Below are positions 26,292 to 34,477 of a DNA stretch of 64,000 bases, piece by piece (within the stretch, counting starts at the first letter, position 1; the number at the start of each line of letters is the position of its first letter). The position numbers and the translations under genes were made by a program. The notes below the pieces were generated by a model. That model saw only the letters and a list, made by a program, of their open reading frames with translations, searched no databases and was not told the DNA's origin. Origin of the DNA: an uncultured bacterium (GTDB lineage: Bacteria; Verrucomicrobiota; Lentisphaeria; Victivallales; UBA1829); the NCBI GenBank assembly GCA_902802585.1, contig CADCMR010000013.1:62001-126000 (forward strand), in the 5' to 3' direction.

Positions 26292-27782
26292 ATGGATCAG
26301 AACTTCGCCCAGGGCGCAAACCAAAGTCTGGAACAGACCCACATTCTTTCGCCTCAGCACCTCCAGGCGCTGAGGGCGCTGCAGGCGCCCGCCATGGAGC
26401 TTTCCGGTTCCTTCGCGGACATCCTGGCGGAGAACCCCCTGATCACGACCGAGGACGACGAGTCCGACTTCGGCGACGACGATCCCGAGCAGGATGACCT
26501 GTCCGGGCTGGACGACGGTCTGCTTCCGGAGGATGCTCCGTTCGAGAACCTGGACGAGAACCGTCAGGACTACGAAGAGACGCTGGACCGCATCCTGGAT
26601 GGCGAAGACGAATGGTTGTCCACGAATCCGGAGGGAAAAGCCGGCGGGGAAGCGTCCGACAGCGAGGCGGAGAAACGCCGCGAATACATGTTTAATTCCG
26701 TGGCGCAGGAAGTTTCGCTGCAGGAAACCCTGCTGGAACAGCTCAACGCCGAAAAATGCACGCCCGAAGTGCGCCGCGCCGCCGAAGAAGTCATCGGCAA
26801 CATCGATGACGACGGCTTCTTCCGCAGCGTCCCTGCCGAAATCGCGCAGGCGGTGCCGTGTCCGCTGGAGACCGCCGAGACCGCGCTCCGCCTCGTGCAG
26901 ACATTCGACCCGCCCGGCATCGGCGCAAGTTCCCTGCCGGAATGCCTCCTGATCCAGCTCGAACGCGCCGGGAAGAAAACGGACCGAATGACCGAGTTCG
27001 TGACCCGCCACCTGGACGACCTGGAGCACAACCGCCTCCCGAAGATCGCGAAGGACATGGGCGTGACCGTGGCGGACGTGAAGGCGATGGCGGACGAACT
27101 CCGCCGCACCTGCAACCCGCGTCCCGCCGCCTCCATCGCGCAGTCAAAAACAGACTATTGCCCGGTCGAGGTCACGGTCGAGCGCTCCGGCGACGAATAC
27201 ACCGTGCGTCCGAACCGCGAATACGAGCCGCGTTTCCTGATCCCGAACCGGTACATGAAAATGCTCGACGATCCGCTGACGGACCAGGAAACCCGCGACT
27301 ACATCCTGAAGAACCTGAAAAGCCTCATGGAGATCCGCAAGGCGCTCGCCGACCGCGAAAGCACCATCGTCCGCATCGCCCGCATCATCGCGGACCAGCA
27401 GCACGATTTCTTCGAAAAGGGTTCGGAACACCTCCGCCCCATGACCATGCGCGACGTCGCTGACCGCCTCGGCGTCCACGAGACCACCGTGAGCCGCGCC
27501 ATCGCGAACAAGTACATGGCGACGCCCGTCGGCACGTTCAAGTTCCGCGACTTCTTCACCGGCGGATACCAGAACACCGACGGAGAGGACGTCTCCAGCT
27601 CCGCCGTCAAGGAGTACATCCGCGAGGCGGTCAAAAACGAAAATCCCGCCCGCCCGCTCTCCGACCAGAAAATCGCGGAGGGGCTCAAAAAGAAGGGGCT
27701 CGACGTGGCGCGCCGCACCGTTGCGAAATACCGCGAGGAACTCGGCATCCCGTCTTCGCAGGGAAGGAAGCAGTACACGTGA
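26292..27782 (+). CDS. rpoN: RNA polymerase sigma-54 factor
   Basis: Sigma-54 directs RNA polymerase to -24/-12 promoters and needs an enhancer-binding ATPase. All three regions are seen. The N-terminal Gln/Leu-rich activator-interacting region is ANQSLEQTHILSPQHLQALR...LAENPLI. Acidic region II is near residues 50-100. The core-binding and helix-turn-helix domains follow (TMRDVADRLGVHETTVSRAI). The C-terminal RpoN box is ARRTVAKYRE, about residues 472-481 of 496. ATG 26256 is rejected because it touches the -10 box. The stop overlaps the start of the next gene. Confidence 0.95.
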   Translation: MDQNFAQGANQSLEQTHILSPQHLQALRALQAPAMELSGSFADILAENPLITTEDDESDFGDDDPEQDDLSGLDDGLLPEDAPFENLDENRQDYEETLDRILDGEDEWLSTNPEGKAGGEASDSEAEKRREYMFNSVAQEVSLQETLLEQLNAEKCTPEVRRAAEEVIGNIDDDGFFRSVPAEIAQAVPCPLETAETALRLVQTFDPPGIGASSLPECLLIQLERAGKKTDRMTEFVTRHLDDLEHNRLPKIAKDMGVTVADVKAMADELRRTCNPRPAASIAQSKTDYCPVEVTVERSGDEYTVRPNREYEPRFLIPNRYMKMLDDPLTDQETRDYILKNLKSLMEIRKALADRESTIVRIARIIADQQHDFFEKGSEHLRPMTMRDVADRLGVHETTVSRAIANKYMATPVGTFKFRDFFTGGYQNTDGEDVSSSAVKEYIREAVKNENPARPLSDQKIAEGLKKKGLDVARRTVAKYREELGIPSSQGRKQYT

Positions 27783-30127
27783 AAAACAAACTCTTTTCGT
27801 TCATATCCGGGCACAGACGCCTCTGGAACACCTTCCTTTTCCTCTTCATCCTCCTCACGGCGTTCGCGTTCCGCACTTACCACTACAACACCTCCGTGGA
27901 GATGCTGAACGAGATCATCGGCGAGGTCCCGCAACGGGAACGTGTGCACCGTTCTTTCTTCGAGCGCTTCCTCCCGCTCCGCCATAACAACTTCTCGCCG
28001 TTCACCATCGAGAGCGCCATGATGTATTCCTATTCGGAGGACATCGCCGAGGGAAAGGGCGTACCGGAGCGAGACGAGACACTGAAGCACATGGAGGACA
28101 TCCCGCCCTACGCACAGATGAACATGGCGCTGGAATGGTTCCTCGGCTGGGGCTGGCGGCTGAAACAGACGGTCGCGCCCGATCCGGAGAGCTCCCCGCG
28201 CGAAAAGCTGTTCCAGGACCATCCGTACATGGCGCAGTGGATGAGCGCGCAAATCAGGCTGTGGGCGTCGCTCACGTCCGCGCTGATCTTCCTGTGGCTC
28301 CTGCTGCTGAAATGTCCGCGCAGACTGGCGTTCTGCGGCGGTTTCCTGCACGCCGTGGCGCTGTCGGCGATCGCACGTTCCACCGGACAGGACCTGGTGC
28401 GCGGTGAATTCTGCATCCCGCTGATCACGATGACGTTCGTGCTGGCTGCTTGGTGCGGAGCCCGTCCGCGCTGGTGGAAGACGCCGATCATCTTCTGCGT
28501 GGTGTTTCTGGCGTTCATCGCTTGGGACCTGTGCCAGATGATCTTCTCCGCGTGGGCGCTGACCGAGGTCCTGCGGGCGGTCTGCGGATACCGGATGAAA
28601 CGCGGCCTGCTGTATTCCTGGATCGCGATCGCCGCCGCCGTGCTGCTGAATGCCCTCGTCGTGCCGTTCAATATCACCTACGGGCTGATCCACGCGCCGA
28701 TCCTCTGGGTGGCGATCCCGTCGCTCTTCTGCTGCTATGCGCTTCAGCACGTGTCCCGCCGCCTGAATCTGTCCGGCGGACGCAGACTCGCGCTGCGCCT
28801 GGCGGCACCGCTGCTGGCGACCGTCCTGTACATGAACTGGGCGCAGTTCGGCAACACCCCGGAATATGCCTCGAACTACAGCCATTTTTCCGAGGCGATG
28901 AAGGCGAAGATCCAGTTCAACAACGTGAAGCCCGCGAACGCCCTGCTGCTGAACTACGACGCCCGCATCATGTGGACTCCCTCCATGCACTCCGCCACCT
29001 GGGAGATCGCGTCGTCGTTCTTCCCGAGCCTCGTTTTCGGACGCCGCCTCCAGTTCGGGCTCGCCCGGTTCCTGTTCGGACTTCTCCCGGTCACGCTGGC
29101 GCTGTACGCAGCGCTCCTGCTGGGGCTGACGCTCTTCCGCATCCCCAGGGAGGAGTTCATGAAAACGCTTTCGCGGACGTTCCTGCCGAACATCTTCACG
29201 GTCGGGTTCATCGTCGGCTTCGTCTACATCGTGCGCTACCACGAGTTCGTGATCCTGTTCCTCTGCGTCTCCCTGCCGATGCTCGTCTGCTCGTACCTCC
29301 GGGCGTTCCGGCACGCCCCGTGGAAGGTCGACCCCGCCGAAGCGTGCACGGTCGTCTTCGACCGTCCGCGCCTGCTCCGGCGCATCCGCCGCGTGTTGAT
29401 CGGCGTCTTCGCGTTCGTTATCTTTTGGGAGACCGTTGTGTCGGTCGATACGCCCCGCCGGTATACGGGCGACGTCCCGCTCAAGGAAACCGCCCTGCTG
29501 GTCATGTGGTTCCGCCAGCACAAGGAGGCCGTGGCGGGCAAGGGCGTGGCGGCGAACTTCACGGTCGGACCGATGCTGAAGGCGTACGCGGGGACCGGGC
29601 TGGTCATGAACCCCCAGTTCGGCATGAAGCGCATCCGCGACGCCACGGAAAAATACCTGAATGCGCTGTTCCACGGGTCCGAACTCGACCTGGCGCGCTA
29701 CTGCGGCGAATACGGCGCGGACTATCTGGTCTACAACAAGGGCGCGGTCTTCACCTATTCGATCTACTCGAATCGCTATATCGCCGGCGCGAACGAGATC
29801 AAGCCAGAGTCAATCGTCAACCTCATGATCGTCGACCCGGACAGCCTCCACTGGTTCTACCGGCTCGACGTCCCGCGCGGGATGGAGGGCATCAACCGCG
29901 TCTACACGGTGTTCAAGGTGATCTCGCCGGAGGCGAAACGCGAGGCGGCACGTCTCGGCGCGCTCGGGCGCAACGAGCTGGCGCTCGGCCGGAAGGAATC
30001 CGCCTCCGAACTTGCGAAGAAGGCGGTCGAGCTTGACCCGACCGCCGAAGGTCCGAAGCTCCTGTACCTGGAAACGCACGGCTGCCTGCCGCGCGTCACG
30101 CTATCCGGCGTGGAGGACGCGAAATAG
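27779..30127 (+). CDS. polytopic membrane protein, GT-C glycosyltransferase-like, TPR-like tail
   Basis: This is a 782-aa inner-membrane protein with roughly ten hydrophobic helices: one after a short basic N-terminus (NTFLFLFILLTAFAF), a first large periplasmic loop (about residues 35-155), a block of helices to about residue 530, and a C-terminal soluble part. The overall plan resembles GT-C/oligosaccharyltransferase-type enzymes, but I cannot point to a definite catalytic Asp/Glu motif. The last ~60 residues look like one TPR unit (ELALGRKESASELAKKAVEL). The start is GTG at 27779, overlapping the rpoN TGA, so translation is coupled to rpoN; this may only reflect gene packing. A second, shorter protein of similar plan is at 41.2-43.0 kb. 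Confidence 0.6.
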   Translation: MKNKLFSFISGHRRLWNTFLFLFILLTAFAFRTYHYNTSVEMLNEIIGEVPQRERVHRSFFERFLPLRHNNFSPFTIESAMMYSYSEDIAEGKGVPERDETLKHMEDIPPYAQMNMALEWFLGWGWRLKQTVAPDPESSPREKLFQDHPYMAQWMSAQIRLWASLTSALIFLWLLLLKCPRRLAFCGGFLHAVALSAIARSTGQDLVRGEFCIPLITMTFVLAAWCGARPRWWKTPIIFCVVFLAFIAWDLCQMIFSAWALTEVLRAVCGYRMKRGLLYSWIAIAAAVLLNALVVPFNITYGLIHAPILWVAIPSLFCCYALQHVSRRLNLSGGRRLALRLAAPLLATVLYMNWAQFGNTPEYASNYSHFSEAMKAKIQFNNVKPANALLLNYDARIMWTPSMHSATWEIASSFFPSLVFGRRLQFGLARFLFGLLPVTLALYAALLLGLTLFRIPREEFMKTLSRTFLPNIFTVGFIVGFVYIVRYHEFVILFLCVSLPMLVCSYLRAFRHAPWKVDPAEACTVVFDRPRLLRRIRRVLIGVFAFVIFWETVVSVDTPRRYTGDVPLKETALLVMWFRQHKEAVAGKGVAANFTVGPMLKAYAGTGLVMNPQFGMKRIRDATEKYLNALFHGSELDLARYCGEYGADYLVYNKGAVFTYSIYSNRYIAGANEIKPESIVNLMIVDPDSLHWFYRLDVPRGMEGINRVYTVFKVISPEAKREAARLGALGRNELALGRKESASELAKKAVELDPTAEGPKLLYLETHGCLPRVTLSGVEDAK

Positions 30128-30161
30128 TTCAGCGCGCCGCTTCCGGAGAGGCAAACGGGCG

Positions 30162-30860
30162 TCAGAAGACCTGGACCGCCTCACGGATCGGAACAATCCA
30201 GCAGCACACGTTGTGCAAATCCGCCCGCGGGATGCGATGTTCCGCGGCGGAGCCCTGAAGCGGCTTCAGCACGACCGCGTCGTCCTTGCGGGTATAGACA
30301 GCAAAGAGATAATCCTTTTTGTTCCGGAGCTTCACGAGCACCGTGTCGCCGTCGCCGGGCGCGTCCAGCCCCCGAAGCAGAAGACGCGTTCCCACGGGGA
30401 AGAATCCGCTTCGCTTTTTGTCGACCTCGACCGCGAAGAACCCCGCCTGGACCGGCGATGTGAACGAGACGATGCGTTTGGACTTCTTCCGGATAATCTC
30501 CTCGATCGAATCGATCTGGGGGTCAAAGTCCTTCAGGTCGTTCAGCAGGAGCAGCGGTGCCGGCGCATTCTGTACCGTGCCGTACCGTCCGGCGTGTTTT
30601 TCGCGGAAGGCATAGGCCGGATTCCTGACGGCGGGTTCGTTCGGATAGGAATAGGAACCGTCGGATTCCTGCTCCATATACTCCCGTATCAAAGGCAGGA
30701 GATTGTCCCACACGGTGGAATTGATCTTGCGCGTGCGGCCGTTGAGCCAGAAGGCGACGGTCGTATGCGAGACCCCGACCGAACGGGAAAAACTGAGCAG
30801 GCTGCCGCATTTGTCGATTGCGGACTGAATGGCTTTTTGAATGGATTCGGTGATGACCAC
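30162..30860 (-). CDS. HTH regulator with degenerate S24 (LexA-like) domain
   Basis: The N-terminus carries an XRE/CI-like helix-turn-helix (LLSFSRSVGVSHTTVAFWLNG, about residues 21-41). The C-terminal half follows the S24 fold (FFAVEVDKKRSGFFPVGTRLL, then GDTVLVKLRNKKDYLFAVY). In LexA and CI the nucleophile lies in G-D-S-M at the start of this fold. Here the position reads DKKRSG, so the usual Ser-Met pair is not conserved, though a Ser is nearby; self-cleavage is doubtful. A KKSKRIVSF stretch precedes it. At 232 aa it resembles a phage-type repressor kept in the chromosome, but no phage genes adjoin it. It has its own promoter. Confidence 0.65.
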   Translation of the reverse strand: MVITESIQKAIQSAIDKCGSLLSFSRSVGVSHTTVAFWLNGRTRKINSTVWDNLLPLIREYMEQESDGSYSYPNEPAVRNPAYAFREKHAGRYGTVQNAPAPLLLLNDLKDFDPQIDSIEEIIRKKSKRIVSFTSPVQAGFFAVEVDKKRSGFFPVGTRLLLRGLDAPGDGDTVLVKLRNKKDYLFAVYTRKDDAVVLKPLQGSAAEHRIPRADLHNVCCWIVPIREAVQVF

Positions 30861-30931
30861 GGTTAGCTCCCGTTAAGTTTTTTTGAGATGGAAAGACCCG
30901 GTGCAGACGGAGGATGCGAAAGAAGCATATC

Positions 30932-30960
30932 ACTATACACCGTTTTGAAAAGAGTTTCAA
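30932..30960 (-). promoter_or_regulatory. promoter of the S24-like regulator
   Basis: On the minus strand TTGAAA (30960-30955), 17 bp, TATAGT (30937-30932). The leader is about 65 nt. Confidence 0.65.
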
Positions 30961-31014
30961 GTATCTTTCAAAAAATAAAGCAAAAATTTTCAAGGGCATC
31001 CGCATCCTTTCCCC

Positions 31015-31032
31015 GCCGACGGGGACGTCGGC
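31015..31032 (-). terminator. hairpin after tyrA
   Basis: GCCGACG (31015-31021) and CGTCGGC (31026-31032) form a perfect 7-bp stem with a GGGA loop, 12 bp past the tyrA stop on the minus strand. No immediate T-run follows, so it is a weak terminator candidate. Confidence 0.4.
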
Positions 31033-31044
31033 GCAGGAGCCGGA

Positions 31045-31923
31045 TTACTTGTTCCGCATGTGCTTCACGAGCCAGGCGTCGCGGAGTTCCTTCCCGCGGG
31101 CGAATTCCCGCTGGAACGCGTCGTAGTCGCCGGACGCGATTTCGCCGCGCAGGACGTCGAGCTTCTTCTGGAAGTTGTCGAGGGCGGTCAGGATCGCGGG
31201 GGTGTTGAACTCGATGATCTCGCGCCACATGACCGGATTGCTGGAGGCGATTCGGCTGGTGTCGCGGAACCCGCCCGCGCAGCCGGCATCGCGGAGCATC
31301 TTTTCGCGCGGGTCCTCGCTGCCGAGGATGGTGAGTGCGAGCGCGGACGCCACGATGTGCTGCACGTGGCTGGTGTGCGCGACCAGGTCGTCATGTTCGT
31401 CCGGGTCGATGCGGATCACGTTCGTCTTCACCGCGCGCCAGAATCCGGCGACAACCTCGACGTGCGCGTCCGTCGCGTTCGAGGCGGGGCACAGGAAGAC
31501 ATCCGCGCCGCGGAACATCGTGGGGAACGCATGGACATGCCCGGAGTATTCGGTGCCCGCCATCGGGTGGCCGCCGACGAACACGACGCCGCGCGGCACC
31601 ACGGTGCGTTCGGCGACCTGGAGGATCGCGCCCTTCACGCTGCCCATATCCGTCACGATGGAGCCGGGCCGCCAGAGCTGCGCGTAGTCCGTGAGGTACC
31701 GGACGATGACGGGGAGCGGGAGCGACAGGAACGTGACATCGGCTTGCGGGATGACTTCGGCGGGATCGTCCGAGGTGAAGTCGGCGGCGTGCGATTCGAT
31801 CGCCCATTCGCGGGCGGCGGCGTTTCGGGTGCAGCAGAGACGGCGGATGCCCGGCACACCGTCGAGCGCAAGCCCGAAGGACGCTCCGAGGAGGCCGAAG
31901 CCGATGATTGCGACGTTCGTCAT
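31045..31923 (-). CDS. tyrA: prephenate dehydrogenase
   Basis: TyrA oxidatively decarboxylates prephenate to 4-hydroxyphenylpyruvate on the way to tyrosine. The Rossmann motif VAIIGFGLLGASFG opens the protein. DVTFLSLPLPVIV and VTDMGSVKGAI follow, then the catalytic/substrate block FVGGHPMAGTEYSG (His and Gly-rich), and DDLVAHTSHVQHIVASALAL. At 292 aa it is the single-domain form, with no fused chorismate mutase or ACT domain. The start ATG at 31923 lies 10 bp after the cupin gene's stop, so the two form an operon; an ATG at 31947 would overlap the cupin gene and lacks a better ribosome-binding site. Confidence 0.9.
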   Translation of the reverse strand: MTNVAIIGFGLLGASFGLALDGVPGIRRLCCTRNAAAREWAIESHAADFTSDDPAEVIPQADVTFLSLPLPVIVRYLTDYAQLWRPGSIVTDMGSVKGAILQVAERTVVPRGVVFVGGHPMAGTEYSGHVHAFPTMFRGADVFLCPASNATDAHVEVVAGFWRAVKTNVIRIDPDEHDDLVAHTSHVQHIVASALALTILGSEDPREKMLRDAGCAGGFRDTSRIASSNPVMWREIIEFNTPAILTALDNFQKKLDVLRGEIASGDYDAFQREFARGKELRDAWLVKHMRNK

Positions 31924-31933
31924 GCCGGAACGG

Positions 31934-32293
31934 TCATTCGTTGACATATCGGACGATGCACGCAAGGATTTCGAGCGTGTCGGCGCCTTCGCACGCCACG
32001 GAGTGCCCCTCGCCGGATCGCGTGATGACGGAATCTCCGGCGGACGCGATGACCTCGGCGCCGTTGTCGTCGATCCGCGCCTGTCCCGCGAGGATGTAGA
32101 ATATCTCCTCCTCGTTTTCGTGGACATGCCACCCGATGGAGCAGCCGGGGCGGAGGACCAGGCGGGAGAACATGCGGGCGGGGGACCCCATTTCCACGCC
32201 GGGTTTCCAGATGTGTTCGAGGGTGACGGAGCCGTCGCCGCCGCGCATGGCGGTGCGGACTTCGGACGAGAAAGCGGCATGCTTTTTGAACAT
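31934..32293 (-). CDS. small cupin-domain protein
   Basis: This 119-aa single-domain cupin has the two conserved motifs: GWHVHENEEEIFYILAGQ (G-x5-H-x-H-x3,4-E-x6-G, metal ligands His, His, Glu) and DSVITRSGEGHSVACEG (G-D-x4-P-x-G-x2-H-x3-N-like, with the third His). It is soluble and probably binds a metal and a small ligand; such stand-alone cupins include isomerases, epimerase-like proteins and sensors. The substrate is unknown. It is first in an operon with tyrA, which could point to aromatic metabolism, but this is only context. Confidence 0.8.
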   Translation of the reverse strand: MFKKHAAFSSEVRTAMRGGDGSVTLEHIWKPGVEMGSPARMFSRLVLRPGCSIGWHVHENEEEIFYILAGQARIDDNGAEVIASAGDSVITRSGEGHSVACEGADTLEILACIVRYVNE

Positions 32294-32346
32294 GGCGGGA
32301 ATCCTTGAATGATATGGGAATTGTTTTTATGTGAGTCAGACCTAAA

Positions 32347-32375
32347 ACTATAGCACGGGAAAGAGGCGATTCCAA
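32347..32375 (-). promoter_or_regulatory. promoter of cupin-tyrA operon
   Basis: On the minus strand TTGGAA (32375-32370), 17 bp, TATAGT (32352-32347) with TGC before the -10. Confidence 0.65.
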
Positions 32376-32437
32376 ACGGAAAACCGAAAAAAACGCGCGA
32401 AAGGGCGAAAAAACAGCGGAAAAAAACGCGGATCGGC

Positions 32438-32465
32438 TTGAAAGTTGCGTTTCGCGTGATAGATT
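32438..32465 (+). promoter_or_regulatory. promoter of exported protein and folB
   Basis: TTGAAA at 32438-32443, 16 bp, TAGATT at 32460-32465. The longer frame opening at 32438 is the -35 itself, so the coding start must be downstream (32537). Confidence 0.6.
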
Positions 32466-32536
32466 ATTATAATTACGGTATCCAAAATAACTGTTTCCGG
32501 CAGATGCGAATCATCCGGACTGAAAGGAATCCAGCC

Positions 32537-33208
32537 ATGTTCAAACATATCGCAGTTTTCGCGGTCGCCATGCTTGTCTCCCTTACCGCATTCGCGGGCA
32601 AGCCCTATTCCATCCTCGTCTTTGACGACCTCTCCCGCCCCATTTCATCCGACCAGCAGGACAACCGCACGACGTCGCTCCTGATCGAGTATTTGAAGTC
32701 GGAGCTCGTCACGCATTCCCAAATCGCGCTGTGCAACGCCGAGACCGTGGAAAAGACCATGAAGGAATTCCGCATCAAGCACAAACTCGGCACCACGATT
32801 TCGGAAAACGAAGTCAAGGAGATCCTCTCCGGTGCAAAGGGCGATTTCCTGGCGCTCCTCACCATCGTCCCGGAGAAGGATGCGAAGAACGTCCGCGTGA
32901 CCGTGTACGACAAGACCGGCAAGAAGTATGATCCGCTGACCGTGCCCATTTCCTCCATTCGCGAGAGCGAACTGCCCGCGGTCATCCTCGCCACGGGCGT
33001 CGCCCGCCTCATCCGCGGCGAAAGCGACGTGGACCGCCTCTCCTTCGAGCGCGAAAAACAGCTTCTCGCCGAGAGCGCCGAGGACCGTGCCCGCGAAATC
33101 GCCGAGAACAAGGAAAAGACCGAGGCGCGCAGCCGCGAAATCCAGCTCCGCGAGGAAGCCGCAAAGAAGACTTACGAGGACATTACGAAGAAAGACGGGA
33201 CGAAATAA
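32537..33208 (+). CDS. exported protein of unknown function with coiled-coil tail
   Basis: A signal peptide (MFKHIAVFAVAMLVSLTAFA, cleavage after AFA) leads to a globular part that begins KPYSILVFDDLSRP, contains LIEYLKSELVTHSQIALCNAETVE, and resembles the alpha/beta layout of CsgG/TolB-N-like periplasmic domains; this is a loose resemblance. From about residue 160 the chain is a highly charged helix (LLAESAEDRAREIAENKEKT and on to the end), a likely coiled coil. Mature length is about 204 aa, and it should be periplasmic. GAAAGGA lies 8 bp upstream of the ATG. It precedes folB by 16 bp and they probably share a transcript, though the pairing gives no functional clue. Confidence 0.55.
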   Translation: MFKHIAVFAVAMLVSLTAFAGKPYSILVFDDLSRPISSDQQDNRTTSLLIEYLKSELVTHSQIALCNAETVEKTMKEFRIKHKLGTTISENEVKEILSGAKGDFLALLTIVPEKDAKNVRVTVYDKTGKKYDPLTVPISSIRESELPAVILATGVARLIRGESDVDRLSFEREKQLLAESAEDRAREIAENKEKTEARSREIQLREEAAKKTYEDITKKDGTK

Positions 33209-33224
33209 CTCGTCTTTCCTCCGA

Positions 33225-33581
33225 ATGGACAGAATTATTCTGAAAGGTCTGCCAGTCGGTTGCGTGATCGGGACGTTTCCTGCCGAACGCACTGCGCCGC
33301 AGACCCTTTTTTTTGACCTCGAACTGTACGGGGACTTCTCCCGCGCCGGACGGACCGACGACCTCAATGACGCCGTCGACTACACTGCGGTCGAACGCTG
33401 CGTGAAAGACTATGCCGCCGGAACGTCGTTCCATCTGCTCGAACGTCTCGCGTACGCCTGCGCCGGAAAACTGCTGGAGCACTTCCCGCTTCTCGACCGG
33501 ATCACGCTCAGGATCCGCAAGCCGGACGCCCCGGTCGAATCGGACTGTGTTGAGCTGGAAATCACGCTCGCCCGTTCCTGA
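33225..33581 (+). CDS. folB: dihydroneopterin aldolase
   Basis: FolB converts 7,8-dihydroneopterin to 6-hydroxymethyl-dihydropterin in folate synthesis. The 118-aa sequence has the family blocks MDRIILKGLPVGCVIGTFPAER (N-terminal strand and first loop with the active-site Glu region), LNDAVDYTAVERCV, and SFHLLERLAYACAGKLL, with ITLRIRKPDAPV carrying the catalytic Lys near the end. The length is standard. No other folate genes adjoin. The start ATG lacks a strong Shine-Dalgarno, and translation may depend on the upstream gene. Confidence 0.88.
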   Translation: MDRIILKGLPVGCVIGTFPAERTAPQTLFFDLELYGDFSRAGRTDDLNDAVDYTAVERCVKDYAAGTSFHLLERLAYACAGKLLEHFPLLDRITLRIRKPDAPVESDCVELEITLARS

Positions 33582-33693
33582 CAGGTTGCCTGAAGCATTG
33601 AAATCGGGCGGAGAGTTGCCCCTTAGAGGGGTAATCTGATTGGATGCACCCGGCACTCGCAAACTGAAATATCCTGAAAAAGCGGTTCACGTC

Positions 33694-33722
33694 TTGAAAA
33701 AAAGCAAAACCTCTGCTATATT
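33694..33722 (+). promoter_or_regulatory. promoter of the DUF3990/DUF3791 cassette
   Basis: TTGAAA at 33694-33699, 17 bp, TATATT at 33717-33722 with TG at the extended position (33714-33715). It is among the strongest promoters in the window. Confidence 0.7.
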
Positions 33723-33756
33723 AGCTCGTTCGTGAAACGGAATGGAGGATTCCACG

Positions 33757-34233
33757 ATGAGATTGTACCACGGAAGCAATATGGCTGTTGAAAAACCGCG
33801 CCTGATGCCAGCAAAGCGATTGCTCGACTTCGGAGCGGCGTTTTACGTGACAAGCGATTTCGAACAAGCTCGCAAGTGGGCCATGCACACCGTGAAGACC
33901 CGGGAAACGGGGAGCGCTATTGTCTCGGCTTTCGAGTTCGATGATTCGGCTCTGTCGAAGTTGACGGTGTTGAAGTTCGATTCTCCGGATCTTGACTGGC
34001 TGTATTTCGTCGCCGCGAACCGTACCGGGAAAACGATGAATGAACAGTACGACCTCATTATCGGACCTGTGGCAAACGACCAGGCGATCCGTACCGTCAA
34101 CGATTACCTGAAAGGCTATTTTTCTGAGGACATCGCCATTCGGATCCTTCAACCTCAAAAGCTGAAAGACCAGTACGCATTCAAAACGGATGCGGCTCTT
34201 GCCTGTCTGCAATTCAAGGAGGCGATTCGATGA
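33757..34233 (+). CDS. DUF3990 protein, ADP-ribosyltransferase-like, possible toxin
   Basis: This 158-aa protein matches the DUF3990 pattern. It opens MRLYHGSNMAVEKPRLMPAK, followed by LDFGAAFYVTSDFEQARKWA, with DLIIGPVANDQ toward the end. The Y-H-G-S strand and the G-x-x-F-Y-x-T-x-x-x-x-Q-A-x-x-W block parallel the NAD-binding elements of the ADP-ribosyltransferase fold. A late acidic residue (near NEQYDLI or AIR) would have to complete the site; I cannot assign it. GGAGG at 33744-33748 sits 8 bp before ATG 33757, so that start beats ATG 33742. The stop overlaps the next start (ATGA). I infer the toxin-like member of a three-gene cassette. Confidence 0.75.
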   Translation: MRLYHGSNMAVEKPRLMPAKRLLDFGAAFYVTSDFEQARKWAMHTVKTRETGSAIVSAFEFDDSALSKLTVLKFDSPDLDWLYFVAANRTGKTMNEQYDLIIGPVANDQAIRTVNDYLKGYFSEDIAIRILQPQKLKDQYAFKTDAALACLQFKEAIR

Positions 34234-34475
34234 AAAAGCTCGATCCGGCTATTACAGACTATTACGACACCGAGGTCGTCAGGATGATTTCGGAGAAGTA
34301 CGGCTATTCTCCGATGGAGGCGCTGCGCCAGTTCGTATTCTCCCGGACTCACGAGCTGCTTGAGGACGAGGAGACGGGCATGATATCTTTCGGCGCGGGG
34401 GCCATATTTGAGATATGGGAAGCGGAGAAGATCACGGGGAATCCCCGGAATTCCGTCTACATCAGGGGAGAGTGA
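34230..34475 (+). CDS. small cassette partner of DUF3990, possible antitoxin
   Basis: This 81-residue acidic protein carries the blocks YYDTEVVRMISEKYGYSPMEAL, SRTHELLEDEETGM, and FEIWEAEKITGNPRNSVYIRGE. The same arrangement (THxMLED...IFxMWExEKITGxPRNSxYIR) is familiar to me from small hypothetical proteins that travel with DUF3990 and DUF3791 genes in Firmicutes. It is probably helical and cytoplasmic. AAGGAGG precedes the ATG, which overlaps the DUF3990 stop by 4 bp, so the two should be made in proportion. Function is unproved; an immunity or antitoxin role is inference from layout. Confidence 0.65.
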   Translation: MKKLDPAITDYYDTEVVRMISEKYGYSPMEALRQFVFSRTHELLEDEETGMISFGAGAIFEIWEAEKITGNPRNSVYIRGE

Positions 34476-34477
34476 AA

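Noticed and set aside
27299..29674. A 791-codon minus-strand frame across rpoN and the next gene
   Set aside because: It is antisense to rpoN and its coupled gene, and the translation is Arg/His/Asp-rich without motifs.
31934..32280. N-terminal extension of TyrA through the cupin gene
   Set aside because: The extra residues are the cupin gene read in another frame; the Rossmann motif starts directly at ATG 31923.
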